From positions 310,001 to 374,000 of the forward strand of contig JAMZAV010000915.1 of assembly GCA_024449915.1 (NCBI GenBank): 64,000 nucleotides of DNA, given 5' to 3'. Below are positions 1-11,500 of this stretch, one piece after another. The notes under the pieces are model-generated. The model did no database searches and was not told where the DNA came from. It saw only the letters and a list, made by a program, of their open reading frames with translations. Each line of letters starts with the position of its first letter. The stretch's first letter is position 1. This DNA is from Sweltsa coloradensis. Its lineage: Eukaryota > Arthropoda > Insecta > Plecoptera > Chloroperlidae. The translations under genes and the position numbers were made by a program.

Positions 1-949
1 TCTCACCCCCAGATACACAAGTAGAAGGGTAACAGTAATTAGAGACCGTCAAAATTACCAATTTAGGTCCAAGAAAGCAATATACAAAAAACCAAGACGC
101 ACTTTGCTTCACATTGCGCCCAACCTAGAAATTATTACCGGATGTTATCACGGTAACCACCGTTAGAGTAATTGATAAACATTGGTTATCCTATCGCTAA
201 ATAGTATCGTACTCCATAACGTAGTTAGTATAGTTGTTGGCGCGTAAAAGGTAACACTGGGTGATGGGAACTTGTTGACTAGGCTGCAACTGTAATGAGT
301 CATTTACTGATCACCAGTGTGGGTCCAGTTTCTTTTTTAAATGAATTTTTTAAAATTATTTCTACTTGAAACATATTTTTTGATCTATGTTCATTTTAAA
401 AGGGTTTTTGATAAAAATTTTCCTATTTTTTTTAGGTGGCGTTAAAATGACTGAAATAGCAAAATAATCCTGAATATGTATTCTAGGAAAAGAAACCATA
501 CTCGAGTTTGTTTTCCTTTTTAAAATTCTCACTTCTTGAATCGTGTTGAGATTTTTCTTCGTCGCCCCAGTTGTAAAATTATGCAGATATTAGCACGATG
601 AAACAACTTTGTATATGTTATTGAAAGAGTTCAAAACCAGCACGGCGACTGCTGCTCACGCCGAAAAGAAATTTTACCTGATTGTGAACTTTTGTAACCC
701 CCTGAAAAGTACTTGGAAAAATTTTAAAGTTCGTTCATCTTCATTTATATAAAAGGTAATCCACTAAAAGTTAGTAAAAAAGTGCTTGCGCGTGAAGGTA
801 TCTGGTGGGAAAATGCCTACCACCAACGAACCTGTAACTGTCACTGAAATTGCAGTAAAAGTATTTCTGAAATAGCGTGTACCTAACTACAGGACCATCT
901 GCTGAGTGCTGACATAAGAATTAAAGAATACATAGATACACAGATACCG

Positions 950-1216
950 ACAGTGTTGGCTCGAGCGTTAAGCGCGCGAATCTGATTCGGGAGGTCCCGG
1001 TTTCAAATCCCGCCGAGACCGGCAATCCTGACTGAAGGTTTTATCCGAAGTTTTCCTCAGTCGTTAATGCTTAAACAAGGGATTGAGTCCTCTTAAACAG
1101 CCCTCAGATATCCCTTCACAAATTATCCTATCCGCAATATACCTAGTTAGTTAGTTAGTTGATAGTTAGAGGGGCACCCTGGGCAGGCTACTCTCGATAA
1201 ATTATTATTATTATAG
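950..1216 (+). mobile_element. tRNA-derived SINE, family 1
   Basis: The head has pol III-like boxes (A-like TTGGCTCGAGCG, B-like GGTTTCAAATCCC), followed by a body shared with the copies at 10898, 19289 and, on the minus strand, 10735-10895 (for example GAGACCGG, TCCTGACTGAAGG, CCTCAGTCGTTAA, CTCTTAAACAGCCCTC). It ends in an ATT-repeat tail. It lies in the intron before the first visible exon of nuclease gene 1. Confidence 0.75.
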
Positions 1217-1422
1217 ATACTTAGATGAATACCTCACTAAATGGAAGAATAAAGACAATGACCGATCTGTATCCTAAATCTTTTTCTACTTTAAAAATTA
1301 AATTTTTAATTTAAATTTAAAATTAAAAATGAACTTTTGGATTATACAGATTTTTAGTTTTTGGGAGGCCCTTTAAGATTTTTTGTTATGAAAACAGTTA
1401 CAAATTTGTTCTTCCCCCGCAG

Positions 1423-1552
1423 GACTTGAGTTTCTTCTACGTGAACACCGCACCTCAGTGGCAAGACGTGAACGGAGGCAACTGGGTCTCGGTTGAGAAG
1501 ATCGTACGAAGAGTGGCTGAGAGTCAACAGACAACGTTCCGGATCACCACAG
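1423..1552 (+). CDS. Nuclease gene 1, exon with metal-ligand segment
   Basis: Acceptor CCCGCAG, donor G|GTTAGG. It encodes FFYVNTAPQWQ, VNGGNW and the following VEK helix. 130 nt, phase 0 to 1, as in the paralog. Confidence 0.88.
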
Positions 1553-4500
1553 GTTAGGGTGAACAGACGACCCTGTTTTCCCAGGACAGTCTTGGTTTTG
1601 AGGCATATGTCCCTATTAACACCACCCTGAACGTCTAAGTGTCTCGGTGATTCATTAGGACGTCGTCATTATTACTTTATTTGTCTCCAAACTATCTCGA
1701 TTTATTTTTGTTAATATACACGTAATGCGTGTCACCTTTAAGTTACAACAAATTGCTTCTGCTTATCGTGATTCTAATGATACATTCAGTATTGGATAAA
1801 ATGGGTAGATACATTGTAGTGCGTGTTATTGATAACTAGCACAGGAGTATCACTGTCACTTCTAAAGACGAAATACACTTTTGAGCTCTCTTTGGCCCTA
1901 AAAAGTTTAAGAAGTAACTTTTGCATACTCCTCCCACTGCCTTCCCGAAATTCCATATTCCGAAGTTAAAGTTTTAAAATATTTTCAGTTAGTAGCCGTA
2001 CCACAGGTAGTAGCACATATAGTTTCAGAACAACACTTGCCTACTTGGGGTGTTATTATAACCTCATACCGTGTACTGTAGCAAAATCAGAAACTGAACT
2101 ACTTAAAAATTCACATTGCATTGAATGCATTTGAATGCAATCATTCTATAGAAATTCAAATTGTATGCATATTATTTAACATTTTCGTTTTAGAAAAAAA
2201 ACGGTTACTTTTTTAAAAGCATTTTGTTTCCTTGACGAAATGACGGTATACCGGTACTCGGCTTTTTCCCCTCGGCGTAAGGACTCACTGATGCTAGCGC
2301 GGACATAGTGCTCACGTTCAGATTTCAGATGATTGCTGCTGAACTGTTACGATCAGAATATATTATCATTTTTATCATCATCATAAATAAGTATCCAGGA
2401 ATGTTAATGAAGAACCGTTTTACTGATATCGACATTAGGTTGAAAAGTTTAGCCGTACACAATCATTGGAAAACAAAATCCCCAAAAGTACAAAAATTTA
2501 CAATCCAAAACCTTACTGGTAAACTTGGTTTACAATAAGTATATTTTCCCTGTCTGAGAAACAATTTTTTATTTCGAGTTTCTATTATGACAACTGTGTC
2601 GTTTTACAAACTAAACGACGCAGGTGCCAATTACAAATACGATTCTGTTACACATGGTTCTTAATAACTCTATGTTTCCTAAAACAATTACCTCATTAAA
2701 GTTGTTTGAGGTGTTTTGCAAATCTGCCAATGGATTGTAATTAGTCCACGTGTATCACGTCATTACTATTCCTTGTCTAATAATGACACGGCATTATTTA
2801 CTGCGGCATGCAAAGGTCTATTTGTTGAATTTGGTAGTAACCATGAAGGATACTATTATACACTTATAGTAACTGTAGTGGGGTATTAATCCAAAGAGTG
2901 TCGTTATTACAACAATAATAGGTGTTAGTGAAAACATTGTTATTTGTTGAAAGTTTGGTATCTCCATACAGTAATTGTTACTCTGTGACAAAAGCATAGG
3001 CTCTTCTAAGAGTTATAAAAAACGTATAAGGATAGAGTTACAACAATGTACATTATTTTACTCCTGATGTGTTTAAATTTATGGCGATTTTATTCCGAAT
3101 GGAATTCAATATGGTATCATACCCGACCACAAGAATGCATTCCCATGCTTATACGTCTTATAATTTTCTCTTGTTTATAGTTCTTACCTTCAATACAGTC
3201 TGTAATCACTTTTTCAATGTTTTGTAGCATTCTTGAAGTGATTAAAATCTGTAGTTAGCGTGGTTTAAGTGTTATTGACGGGGTCTACTAACCATAATAT
3301 CTTACAAAACCCACTATTTTAAAACTCGATCGAGTCTCTTACCAGGTAGGCACCTTAAATAGTGCAAATTTCACTTAAATGGGGTATTTACCCGCTAAAC
3401 TCAATTTAAATATATTTCATTAAGGCTAACTAGTTATGAATCAAGAAAGTAACAAAAAACTTATTGGGTTCACAATCACCCGAAACAAATCATGAAACTT
3501 GGTAATTTTCCAGCTATGTCCCATTGACAAAAATCTCCCATAAGAAATAACATGGATACGATCTTTATGCCCCGTGACCTTGGAGGATTTTGATCCAAAA
3601 AAATGTTGGCTTGACGTACTCGACAGACTTTTCTGTAAATTTGATATATTTTGTTTTATAATTTGGGCAAGTGGTTCAGTCAAAACATGCTGATTACCAA
3701 CAAGGGGTGAAATTTTGGAATCATTATTTTTCCATGTTTGCGTGTACAATTGTGTACACGATGTTATAAAGGAACATTTTAGATTGGTATGATGCTTAAG
3801 AATCTATGTGGAACAAAAAATAAGCTGGTCAAAGCCGAATTAAGAAATTCCCTAAAACGCCAATTTTCGCAAATTTCAGGATCAAAAAGTAAAAAAAAAA
3901 AAAATTGTTTCACATCACAGATACAACATATAATTTTTTTAACTGTCATTTTAGTTTCGTGTTTTGCTATGGATTATGTGGTGAAAATTAATTTTTTGGG
4001 GTTATAGCCCCTTTAAAGGAATGTGTTACCCTACTAATAAAATCTAGATATTCTGTCCTCATTATCTAACTCATTCGCCAACTCAACTAACTTGCAACTT
4101 TCCTCATGTGAATCTCTCACTAACACTTCATTCACTCCCGGCTGGACTTACCTATAATCCTTGTTTGTCCCAGGAACCTACGGAGTCCTAAAGATGGAAG
4201 ACGTGCGGGGGGAGTTGAAAGAGATGTGGCTCTACAACAACAAGACCGAGAAGCGCCTCCCGGTACCCGAGTACTTCTGGAAGGTGGTCTACGATCCACA
4301 GACACAGGTAGATACAGCGGTTTACAGGGGAGGGGGAACAGTTTTGTAGCAAGATTATGAAAACTTCAGTACATCAGGCATCTTAACAATTTTATAAAAT
4401 ATCGAACAAACCACGCTAAAACCTAGTAAAATACCACCATTTGAAATGCTAAAAATATATTTTTTAACGTGGGTATGCGCCTCAGACTCGTACAAGATGG

Positions 4501-5414
4501 GAGCATTCCCCCAGACCTTCCATTGTACCAGGATACATACTTTTTCGAAACAATCGTTTCACGGACAGTTCTAACAAGTCCTAATGTAGGATATGTTGCA
4601 TTAGAATATACCCACAGACCCCTTTTACTAGTTGATCGTTTGTGGTTCCAAAAGTGTTCGCTGTTTAAATAATAACGGCTAGGTTACGTCACTGGAATCA
4701 ATAATTTGTTATACAAAACTGTAGATATTCCTAAAACAATAACTAAAATTTATACAAGAAACTAGGAAAAAAGCTTATAGTTATGTTGCAAGCTTGTTTA
4801 GCCTAGTAAGTAAAATGGTGGGTAGTAAAATGGCCGAGTAGGTAAATAATACAATTTTCTGGGGGGCTTACCCCGCCTACTAACAGCGATTTACATTTGT
4901 TCAGTGACCACGACTTGAGCAAAAAACCTGCCCTCCCATATCGCTTGTTGGCCTTTATAAACCAGCAAGAAACAGGCTGTAAATCCAGCTCTTGTGCTCA
5001 ATCATTTTTCTCCCTTGGAAAGAGTTTTACATGGGGTAAATCACATTTATAAGATTTTTTAACCTTAAGGCACAATAATCTAAACTCATTAATCAACATT
5101 TTAAGTATTTAAACTATACTTATATTTGTCATTCGCTTTTAAACTCTTGCTTGTATCTCTCCCCTCAGTCCGGCATCGCCTTCGTCTCCCTGAACAACAT
5201 GTGGGCGGCCCCCTCCAAGCTTCTCTGCCCTGACGTGTGTGACCGCTACGGATGGCGCGCTGCTGGCGGCAACTGGCAGGACTTCCGCAAGGGTTACATC
5301 TACTGTTGTGACGTCACAGCGCTCCGACAGGTGGTCGAGTACGTACCGCGCATGACCATCAAGAGCGTCATGTCGGTAGTCGCGCTCAAGGGGAGGATCT
5401 TTGACGAAAAGTAG
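1423..5414 (+). CDS. Secreted DNA/RNA non-specific endonuclease, 3' part of paralog (gene 1)
   Basis: Three plus-strand exons, 1423-1552, 4174-4307 and 5169-5414, join in frame (510 nt, 169 residues plus stop). They correspond one to one with exons 5-7 of the minus-strand gene, with equal lengths for the first two and equal intron phases. The metal-ligand Asn is kept in DVNGGNW and followed by Glu in VEK. The catalytic RGH exon, N-terminal region and signal peptide are not seen in 1-1422, so they must lie left of the window. Unlike its neighbour, the protein ends soon after the Cys-rich segment, without an acidic tail. The visible part has no lesion and looks functional. Confidence 0.88.
3375..4016 (+). 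mobile_element. TTAA-flanked MITE, copy T1
   Basis: A 634-bp element between TTAA duplicates (3375-3378 and 4013-4016). The ends are A(T)GGGGTATTTA and its near-inverse TTATAGCCCCT. The internal sequence matches T2, T3 and T5. TTAA duplication is known for the piggyBac and Kolobok groups. There is no transposase, so it is non-autonomous. It lies in an intron of nuclease gene 1. Confidence 0.8.
4174..4307 (+). CDS. Nuclease gene 1, penultimate exon
   Basis: Acceptor TCCCAG, donor CAG|GTAGAT. It encodes GTYGVLKMED and LPVPEYFWKVVYDP. 134 nt. A TTAA-flanked MITE ends only 157 nt upstream. Confidence 0.9.
5169..5414 (+). CDS. Nuclease gene 1, last exon
   Basis: Acceptor CCCCTCAG. It encodes SGIAFVSLNNM, the Cys motif LCPDVC and GYIYCCDV, then stops at 5412-5414. 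GC-rich against its surroundings and clearly homologous to the minus-strand exon 7. Confidence 0.9.
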   Translation, partial: SGIAFVSLNNMWAAPSKLLCPDVCDRYGWRAAGGNWQDFRKGYIYCCDVTALRQVVEYVPRMTIKSVMSVVALKGRIFDEK

Positions 5415-6142
5415 AGAGAGATGAGGTTGAATTACACAACGCGATGGATTTCTGCAAGTTATAATCCAAATGTGTAATGATAATATACTGATTGTGTGGC
5501 CTAGCTGAGCTAAGTCACGTCACGTGAGATGGCATTTTTTAGTCCCAAATAGTTTTGGGAAGTAATCAAGTCGCTGATTTGCTCAAAGATGTTGTTGCAA
5601 AAATTTGTGTATTTGAATCTTATTGGATCCTAGATAATCTCCTAAAATAGCATATTAATTGATTATATTGATTTTTGCAGATATTTTTTTATGAAATCTG
5701 AACGGTTTGTTGGGTAGTGAATGAAGAATGTAAAATATAAGATACTATTCAGTCGGTTAAATATTTTATTGTTTTTGATTTACAAGATTCTTACTATGAA
5801 TGAGAAAGTTTGAACATGTGTTACATAAATAATAGAGATTTATGTAAAATATATATTACACTCAAACAACGGCTTAAACATGTGAGTGTTTTATATTTTT
5901 AAGCAGTCTTCCTTCGAGTATTTAAATAGTTTGTATTTACATTTTTTAACAGTTAAACGTTTGTATAAGTTTGTCGATTAACATACAACATGAACATATT
6001 TTTCATTCATTATTATAATATTATATTATGTAATAGTTGATAAGAAATAATTATAATACTTCTTTTAACCGCAGATTTCGGTGCTGTTTCCTCATTGCAC
6101 CCTTGAACACTAACCAAGTGCCAAACAAATCTCTATTATTTG

Positions 6143-6596
6143 AATAAAAATAACATACATACAGTTATTTGATTATAATTTTCAATATTCCTTGGCATGC
6201 AAACATTGTCCATGTATGTGGTAATATGTCGTGTCTGTTGTCTGTGTTTTGAAATATTGAATGTGTTGAAGATCTTTATTGCCTTATATCTATAACATAC
6301 GAAATACAGTGCGTAAGTGGCTTCATTAAATATATTTGGAATGTTAACGTATAGTGTAATACTTGTTTTAGGGTAAGTTTAATACATTTTAATTTTCACT
6401 CTCGCACTATACATAATATTATATTTTATTTATACTGTTACACAAGTTCTTTAAATTGTTTTAAAATGTAGCATTTATGTTTCATAAAAGGGTTATAGTG
6501 ACATTGAAAACTTGCCGTATTATAGCTTGGTAAAATGAAAAAATGAAGTATTTGGCATATTATTATACTTGTTATACCTAAATAAAGTACTCGTGT
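6143..6596 (+). promoter_or_regulatory. Candidate polyadenylation signals for nuclease gene 1
   Basis: AATAAA occurs at 6143-6148 and 6591-6596 in the AT-rich region after the stop at 5414. Either could end the transcript. In this base composition the hexamer is common by chance. Confidence 0.3.
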
Positions 6597-6809
6597 TTAT
6601 CATATTTTTCTTTCAATAGTAACACACGTATAATTGTATTTATTACTTTTACAAGCTTACCGTTATTCACGAATATAGCATATTGAACAATTTAAATTTT
6701 GGTACCTTATAATTCAATTGTAAAACAACCTAACCAAATAAAATATAATACTGTAAATTATTTCTTATATCCCTTAAACAATTTTAGTTTGCTGTATTCA
6801 CTGCTAGCT

Positions 6810-7466
6810 TTAAAGGGGCTAAAAACCCCAAAAATTATTTTTTACCACGTGATCTATAGCACAACACTACACTAAAATGACCGTTTAAAAAATCATATCT
6901 TGTAAGTTGTAACTGCCATTTAACACGAATTTTTGAATTTTTTTGATCCAGAATTAGCGAAAATTGGTGTTTTGGGAAATTTCTTAAATCGGCTTTAACC
7001 TGCTTCTTTTTTGGTCAACATAGATACTAGAGCATTGTACCAATCTAAAATGCCCCTTTATAACATCGTGTCTTGAAACTGTGCCCAAATATACCCTCAA
7101 ACACGCAAAAATATGCATTCCAAAATCACACCCCAACTTGGTTATCAGCATATTTTGACCAAACTACTTGCCCAAATCACAAAACAAAATATAGAGAATT
7201 TACAGAACAGGCTGTAGAGTACGTCAATAAAGACCAATATTTTTTTGAACCAAAATCCTCCAAGGTCACGGCGCATAAAGATCGTCCCCATGTTATTTCT
7301 TATGGGAGATTTTTGCCGATGGGACCTAGCTCGAAAAATGTCATGTTTGACAATTTTTTGGGAGGTCATGGTGGCCCCAATAATTTTTCTGTTAATTGCT
7401 AAATTCATTACTAGTTAGCCTGAATGAAATATATTTTTTGAGTTTAGCGGTTAAATACCCCTTTAA
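6810..7466 (-). mobile_element. TTAA-flanked MITE, copy T2
   Basis: 649 bp between TTAA at 6810-6813 and 7463-7466, ends AGGGGCTAAAAACC and GGTTAAATACCCCT. Opposite orientation to T1. It lies in the interval between the two convergent nuclease genes. The short open frames in it are by-products of the repeat. Confidence 0.85.
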
Positions 7467-7663
7467 GAGAGAATGGGACACATTTGTCAGTTAGCAAATA
7501 GTTATTCGCTCGGCCAAGATGCATCCGACGTATATGAAACTTTGCAAAGTTGTCAATAAAGTATACATGGACAGCCATGCGGTTATAGATTTTCAAAATT
7601 TATAAAATCACGAATATAGACAATTTTGGAGTTTTTAACAAAATCAAAATTCGTGACAACTTA

Positions 7664-7669
7664 TTTATT
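7664..7669 (-). promoter_or_regulatory. Candidate polyadenylation signal for nuclease gene 2
   Basis: TTTATT on the plus strand reads AATAAA on the minus strand, 176 nt after the gene 2 stop. Plausible position, weak evidence. Confidence 0.35.
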
Positions 7670-7844
7670 TTTTTATAAATAATTTTAAAACAAAATTTGG
7701 AAATGTGTTAGTGCAGAGCCCTATATTTCCACATTCGTGACATATGTTCGAAATTTCATCAAACACCTGTGGTGTCAGTCGGCCGAGCGAAATTTGCTTA
7801 AAAAGCATTTCTTATACTACCCGTCCTAGCTCTGTATTTTATCG

Positions 7845-8138
7845 TCAACATCTGTCAACATCCGAGTCATCATCCTCATCCTTATCTTCATCATCATCCT
7901 CCTCCTCTTCCTCCTGCTCTGCCACCGTGAGCAGCCCGTCAACCTCCATCCCCGGCAGGAAGTGTACGGCCCGCCCCAGCTCCATGACGTCACAGCAGTA
8001 GACGTACCCCCTGACGTAGTTCCTCCACGCGCCGCTCTGAGGCCCCCAGCCCGCCGCGTCGCAGACATCCTCGCACAGCTGCTCGGCTGCGGTAGGGGCG
8101 CGCCGCATGATGTTCAGGGAGACGAAGGCGATGCCGGC
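7845..8138 (-). CDS. Nuclease gene 2, exon 7 with acidic tail
   Basis: 294 nt including the stop at 7845-7847, after a CTACAG acceptor. It begins AGIAFVSLN, continues through the Cys motif LCEDVC and GYVYCCDV shared with the paralog, and then runs into about 20 acidic residues encoded by a TCATC/TCCTC triplet tract. The paralog ends without such a tail, so the extension probably grew from triplet expansion in this copy. Confidence 0.9.
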   Translation of the reverse strand, partial: AGIAFVSLNIMRRAPTAAEQLCEDVCDAAGWGPQSGAWRNYVRGYVYCCDVMELGRAVHFLPGMEVDGLLTVAEQEEEEEDDDEDKDEDDDSDVDRC

Positions 8139-8564
8139 CTGTAGAAGAAAAGTAATCGATTAACATTACCGAATTTGAACCCCGGTCATGGAAAAAATTA
8201 TATTCATATTTGGTAGAGACATTCGTGTGTATTGCCGACCGCGGTGCCACATATACAATTAAGGTGCTAGTCAGAAGCATATGGATCTACAAGGACGTGG
8301 GTTTGAATCCCGCATCAGGCATGGTTTTTTTAATAATCATCATTCATTATCTCGAAATACCCGGTCTGGGCCTGGGGTAGAAATGTTCCAGAGCATGAAT
8401 CTGCTAATAGTAAACGCGGCGACAAAAAAAGAGATAAAGCCCATCTGGCAAACATGAACTTGTGTGTAGGGGAGTATTTTATTCCCCGAAACTAGAGGCA
8501 AGCTCTGGCAATCGTCGTTGAAAACACCTTCCCCTCCCCTTGACGACTTCCCCGACGATGACGA

Positions 8565-8595
<31 letters not shown>

Positions 8596-11500
8596 CACGT
8601 CAATGATACCACGAACGATGACAAAGACGATGAAGACCGCGAAGTGAGAACACCCCCTCTTCTCCCCCCATACCCGCGGTTGGTTCTGATAAGCATGGAA
8701 CTTTCCTCCTCAGATCCCCTAGGCGAGAGTGGCGCATTATGACTTAACGGTTGACGCGCCTTAATCCAAATAAAGTAATAAAAAAGTGCAAATTTTCGTT
8801 TGTACTAATTTTCTGTACTCGTCAATCATTTTCTCTCGCATCATCTGTTATTCAACTTAAACTGGTTCTTATTAGCTGGAATACCTCACACACTCACTCT
8901 TCTATTTGTATACTTTTGTCAGCCAGCCTACTCTGCAATGACGTGTTAGCTATCGCTCCGTGCGGTGTTGTACTCGTCCTCCCGGGCCCGGCATAAGATA
9001 TCACGACAGCGGACGCTCGCTCGACTTCCGGCACCTTCAGCTTCATCAACTTTATTTTCTCGTTTTTCATCGTCGCATTTTCTACTTTTCATTCGAACTT
9101 TTAATAGTTTTCTCCACGCTGGGTCAATCAACTCACTCGCCATTCTGAAACTTCGCCGATCTACGCTGTGACCTCGCCGCATTTGACAGCAACATACAGT
9201 AAGTGTCAGTCCCATTATTTTCTATATTATTCACACTCTAAAATAAGTTCACTTTTCCTCTGGCCATACTAAAAGGATGCCCATTTGATAATTTATAATC
9301 TATATCTGCACAACGTATGCAATATGCATATGATTAGTTGGTCTTGTGGTTAGAGGCTCTGTATCCAATGCAGTACGTCCAGGATTCGGTTCCCGCTCTA
9401 GGCAGAAGTTCTTTAACTTCTGATGTGGATTTAAGTCTATCAGTTCTTGGCTTGGAATGTGTAATCGGTTACTTTGGAGCCGTACTAGCAACGAGGAACA
9501 TAATACATTCTAAGGTTTTTCCGAATTATCATTGTTTATTCATGGCGCTGTCCGCGGGTGGAATCGTGTCCAGCTTGATTGATTGGTGTTTCCTACTTAT
9601 ATGTGTCGGTCTCTAGTTGGTCATTATTTACTCGTCGATGGTGTCAGCGGTGCCTACAGGCTTGTCACGGTTGCCTTTGAATTTAATTTTCCCCTCTGAA
9701 ATCAATTATGTGACTGAGTGGTTATATAGACTCGACTAAATATGAACATATTTGTTTATATCCATCCTAACAAAAGTAAATTACACATTTTACTTACTTA
9801 CAGCACCCTATATTTCCACTACGGGTAATAATGTATTAAACCGCCTCGTGAAAAGTAAGTTTATATCTTAGGCGAAACTCCGTTTAGGTTAAAAGGCCTA
9901 TTTAAAATAGAAACGTTAAAGGTTTCGTAGTTTTGTTTTTGTTAATAAAACAACAAAAACCTTTAACGTTTCTATTTTAGTCGAAACTCCTTTTCGGTTT
10001 TTATGTTTTTTTTTCACGAGGCGGCATATAAGACATTTTTACCCCACTACGTAAAATACTAAATAATTCAATTTAAAATATGTGAATGTAATGTTGTATA
10101 TTATTGTATTATTTAATTAACATTACTTACTCGCGCCTCGGGGTCATAGACCACCTTCCAGAAAAAGTGAGGCACAGGGAGCCGGTTTTTGGATCCTCTC
10201 CTGTGCAGCCAGATCTCTGCTAGCTCGTTGTCCCTGCCTTCTAGTTCCAGGACTCCGTATGTTCCTGAGTCAAACCATCGAGCAATAACATAGACATTCA
10301 GTTCCCATTTAAATACGTGTTTACATGCATTATGTTGCTCATTGGTAGAGGTACATGAAAATAGCGTTTTGCGAATAGATGCTACAAAGCGCTATATTTT
10401 CACATAAATCTAAGGTTTTCAAGTCATATTTTATTTTATTTTTCATAGTATCAATAATTTGTTTATACACATCTTTATTCAGTTGATATTAATTCAACCT
10501 TGATGACCAAATTTCAAATTAAAAATCTGAAAAAAGTTCATACACAAGGTTTTGAAAACAGCCGAAAAATAGATGCTATACTAAACGCTATAAAATGACA
10601 GTTGAAAATGCTATATACACGCACCTCTACTCATTGGCATATCATAAAAATAATTAAAATCTCATAGGAAATCGACCCAGGTGCAATGCATGAACTTCTT
10701 CAGTGTCTAACTATATAGAAACAATGGAATTAGGACATTCGTGAAGCGATCTCCTAGGGCTGTTGAAAAGTACTCAATCTCTTGTAGTCTCATTCCCCAC
10801 TAAGCTAAACCTCGGGGAAAACCTTCAGTCAGGACTGCCGGTCTCGATGAGATTTGAATCCGGGACCTACCTACAGATTTAGAGTAGGCCTATCGCTATG
10901 ACAGTGTTGGCTCGGCCGTTAAACGCGCGACGCGGATTCGGGAGGTCCCGGGTTCAAATCCCGTCGAGACCGGAATTCCTGACTGAAGTTGTTTTTCCGA
11001 GGTTTTCCTCAGTCGTTAAGACGATTGCATGGGAGTGAGTCCTCTTAAACAGCCCTCGGACATCCCTTCACATGGTCCTATTTGCAACTTACCTAGTTAC
11101 ACCTGAAGAGGGGCATGAATGCATCCTGGGCAGGCTTTCCACAAAAATTATTAAATTAAACGCTTGAGCCAACACTATCGGCGGCATCATATCATATCAT
11201 AGACAGTCATTATTAAACTCTTACCGGTAATAATAGTGAAGGTTTTGCCCTGGTTTACCGCAAACCGGCGTATTCTCTTCTCTACGGAAGCCCAGTTTCC
11301 GTTGTTGATAGCTTGCCACTGCGGCGCCGCGTTGATGTAGAAGAAGGTCACATCCTGATTGGAGCAGTGCAAAGACATTGCATTATTAATGTGATTAACA
11401 ACTTACAATAGTGTATACTTTTCACACACGTAATAATTAAATCAAGATATTAATAACAAATACAGTGTGAGATGCAAACAAACTACCTGAAAGTCACACC

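Noticed and set aside
7073..7402. 109-residue frame (with related frames at 3441-3749 and 61681-61932)
   Set aside because: All lie in the TTAA MITE. Frames and stops differ between copies and T3 has none, so this is nucleotide conservation of a repeat.
7962..8280. Several overlapping frames on both strands around nuclease exon 7
   Set aside because: GC-rich shadows of the real exon. Only the frame with the GYVYCCDV motif matches the paralog and the splice acceptor.
8518..8742. Poly-aspartate protein
   Set aside because: A GAC microsatellite in a dispersed repeat, inside an intron of the opposite-strand nuclease gene.
10898..10972. Functional tRNA gene in the SINE head
   Set aside because: The same head is followed by a conserved non-tRNA body in several copies, so it is a SINE.
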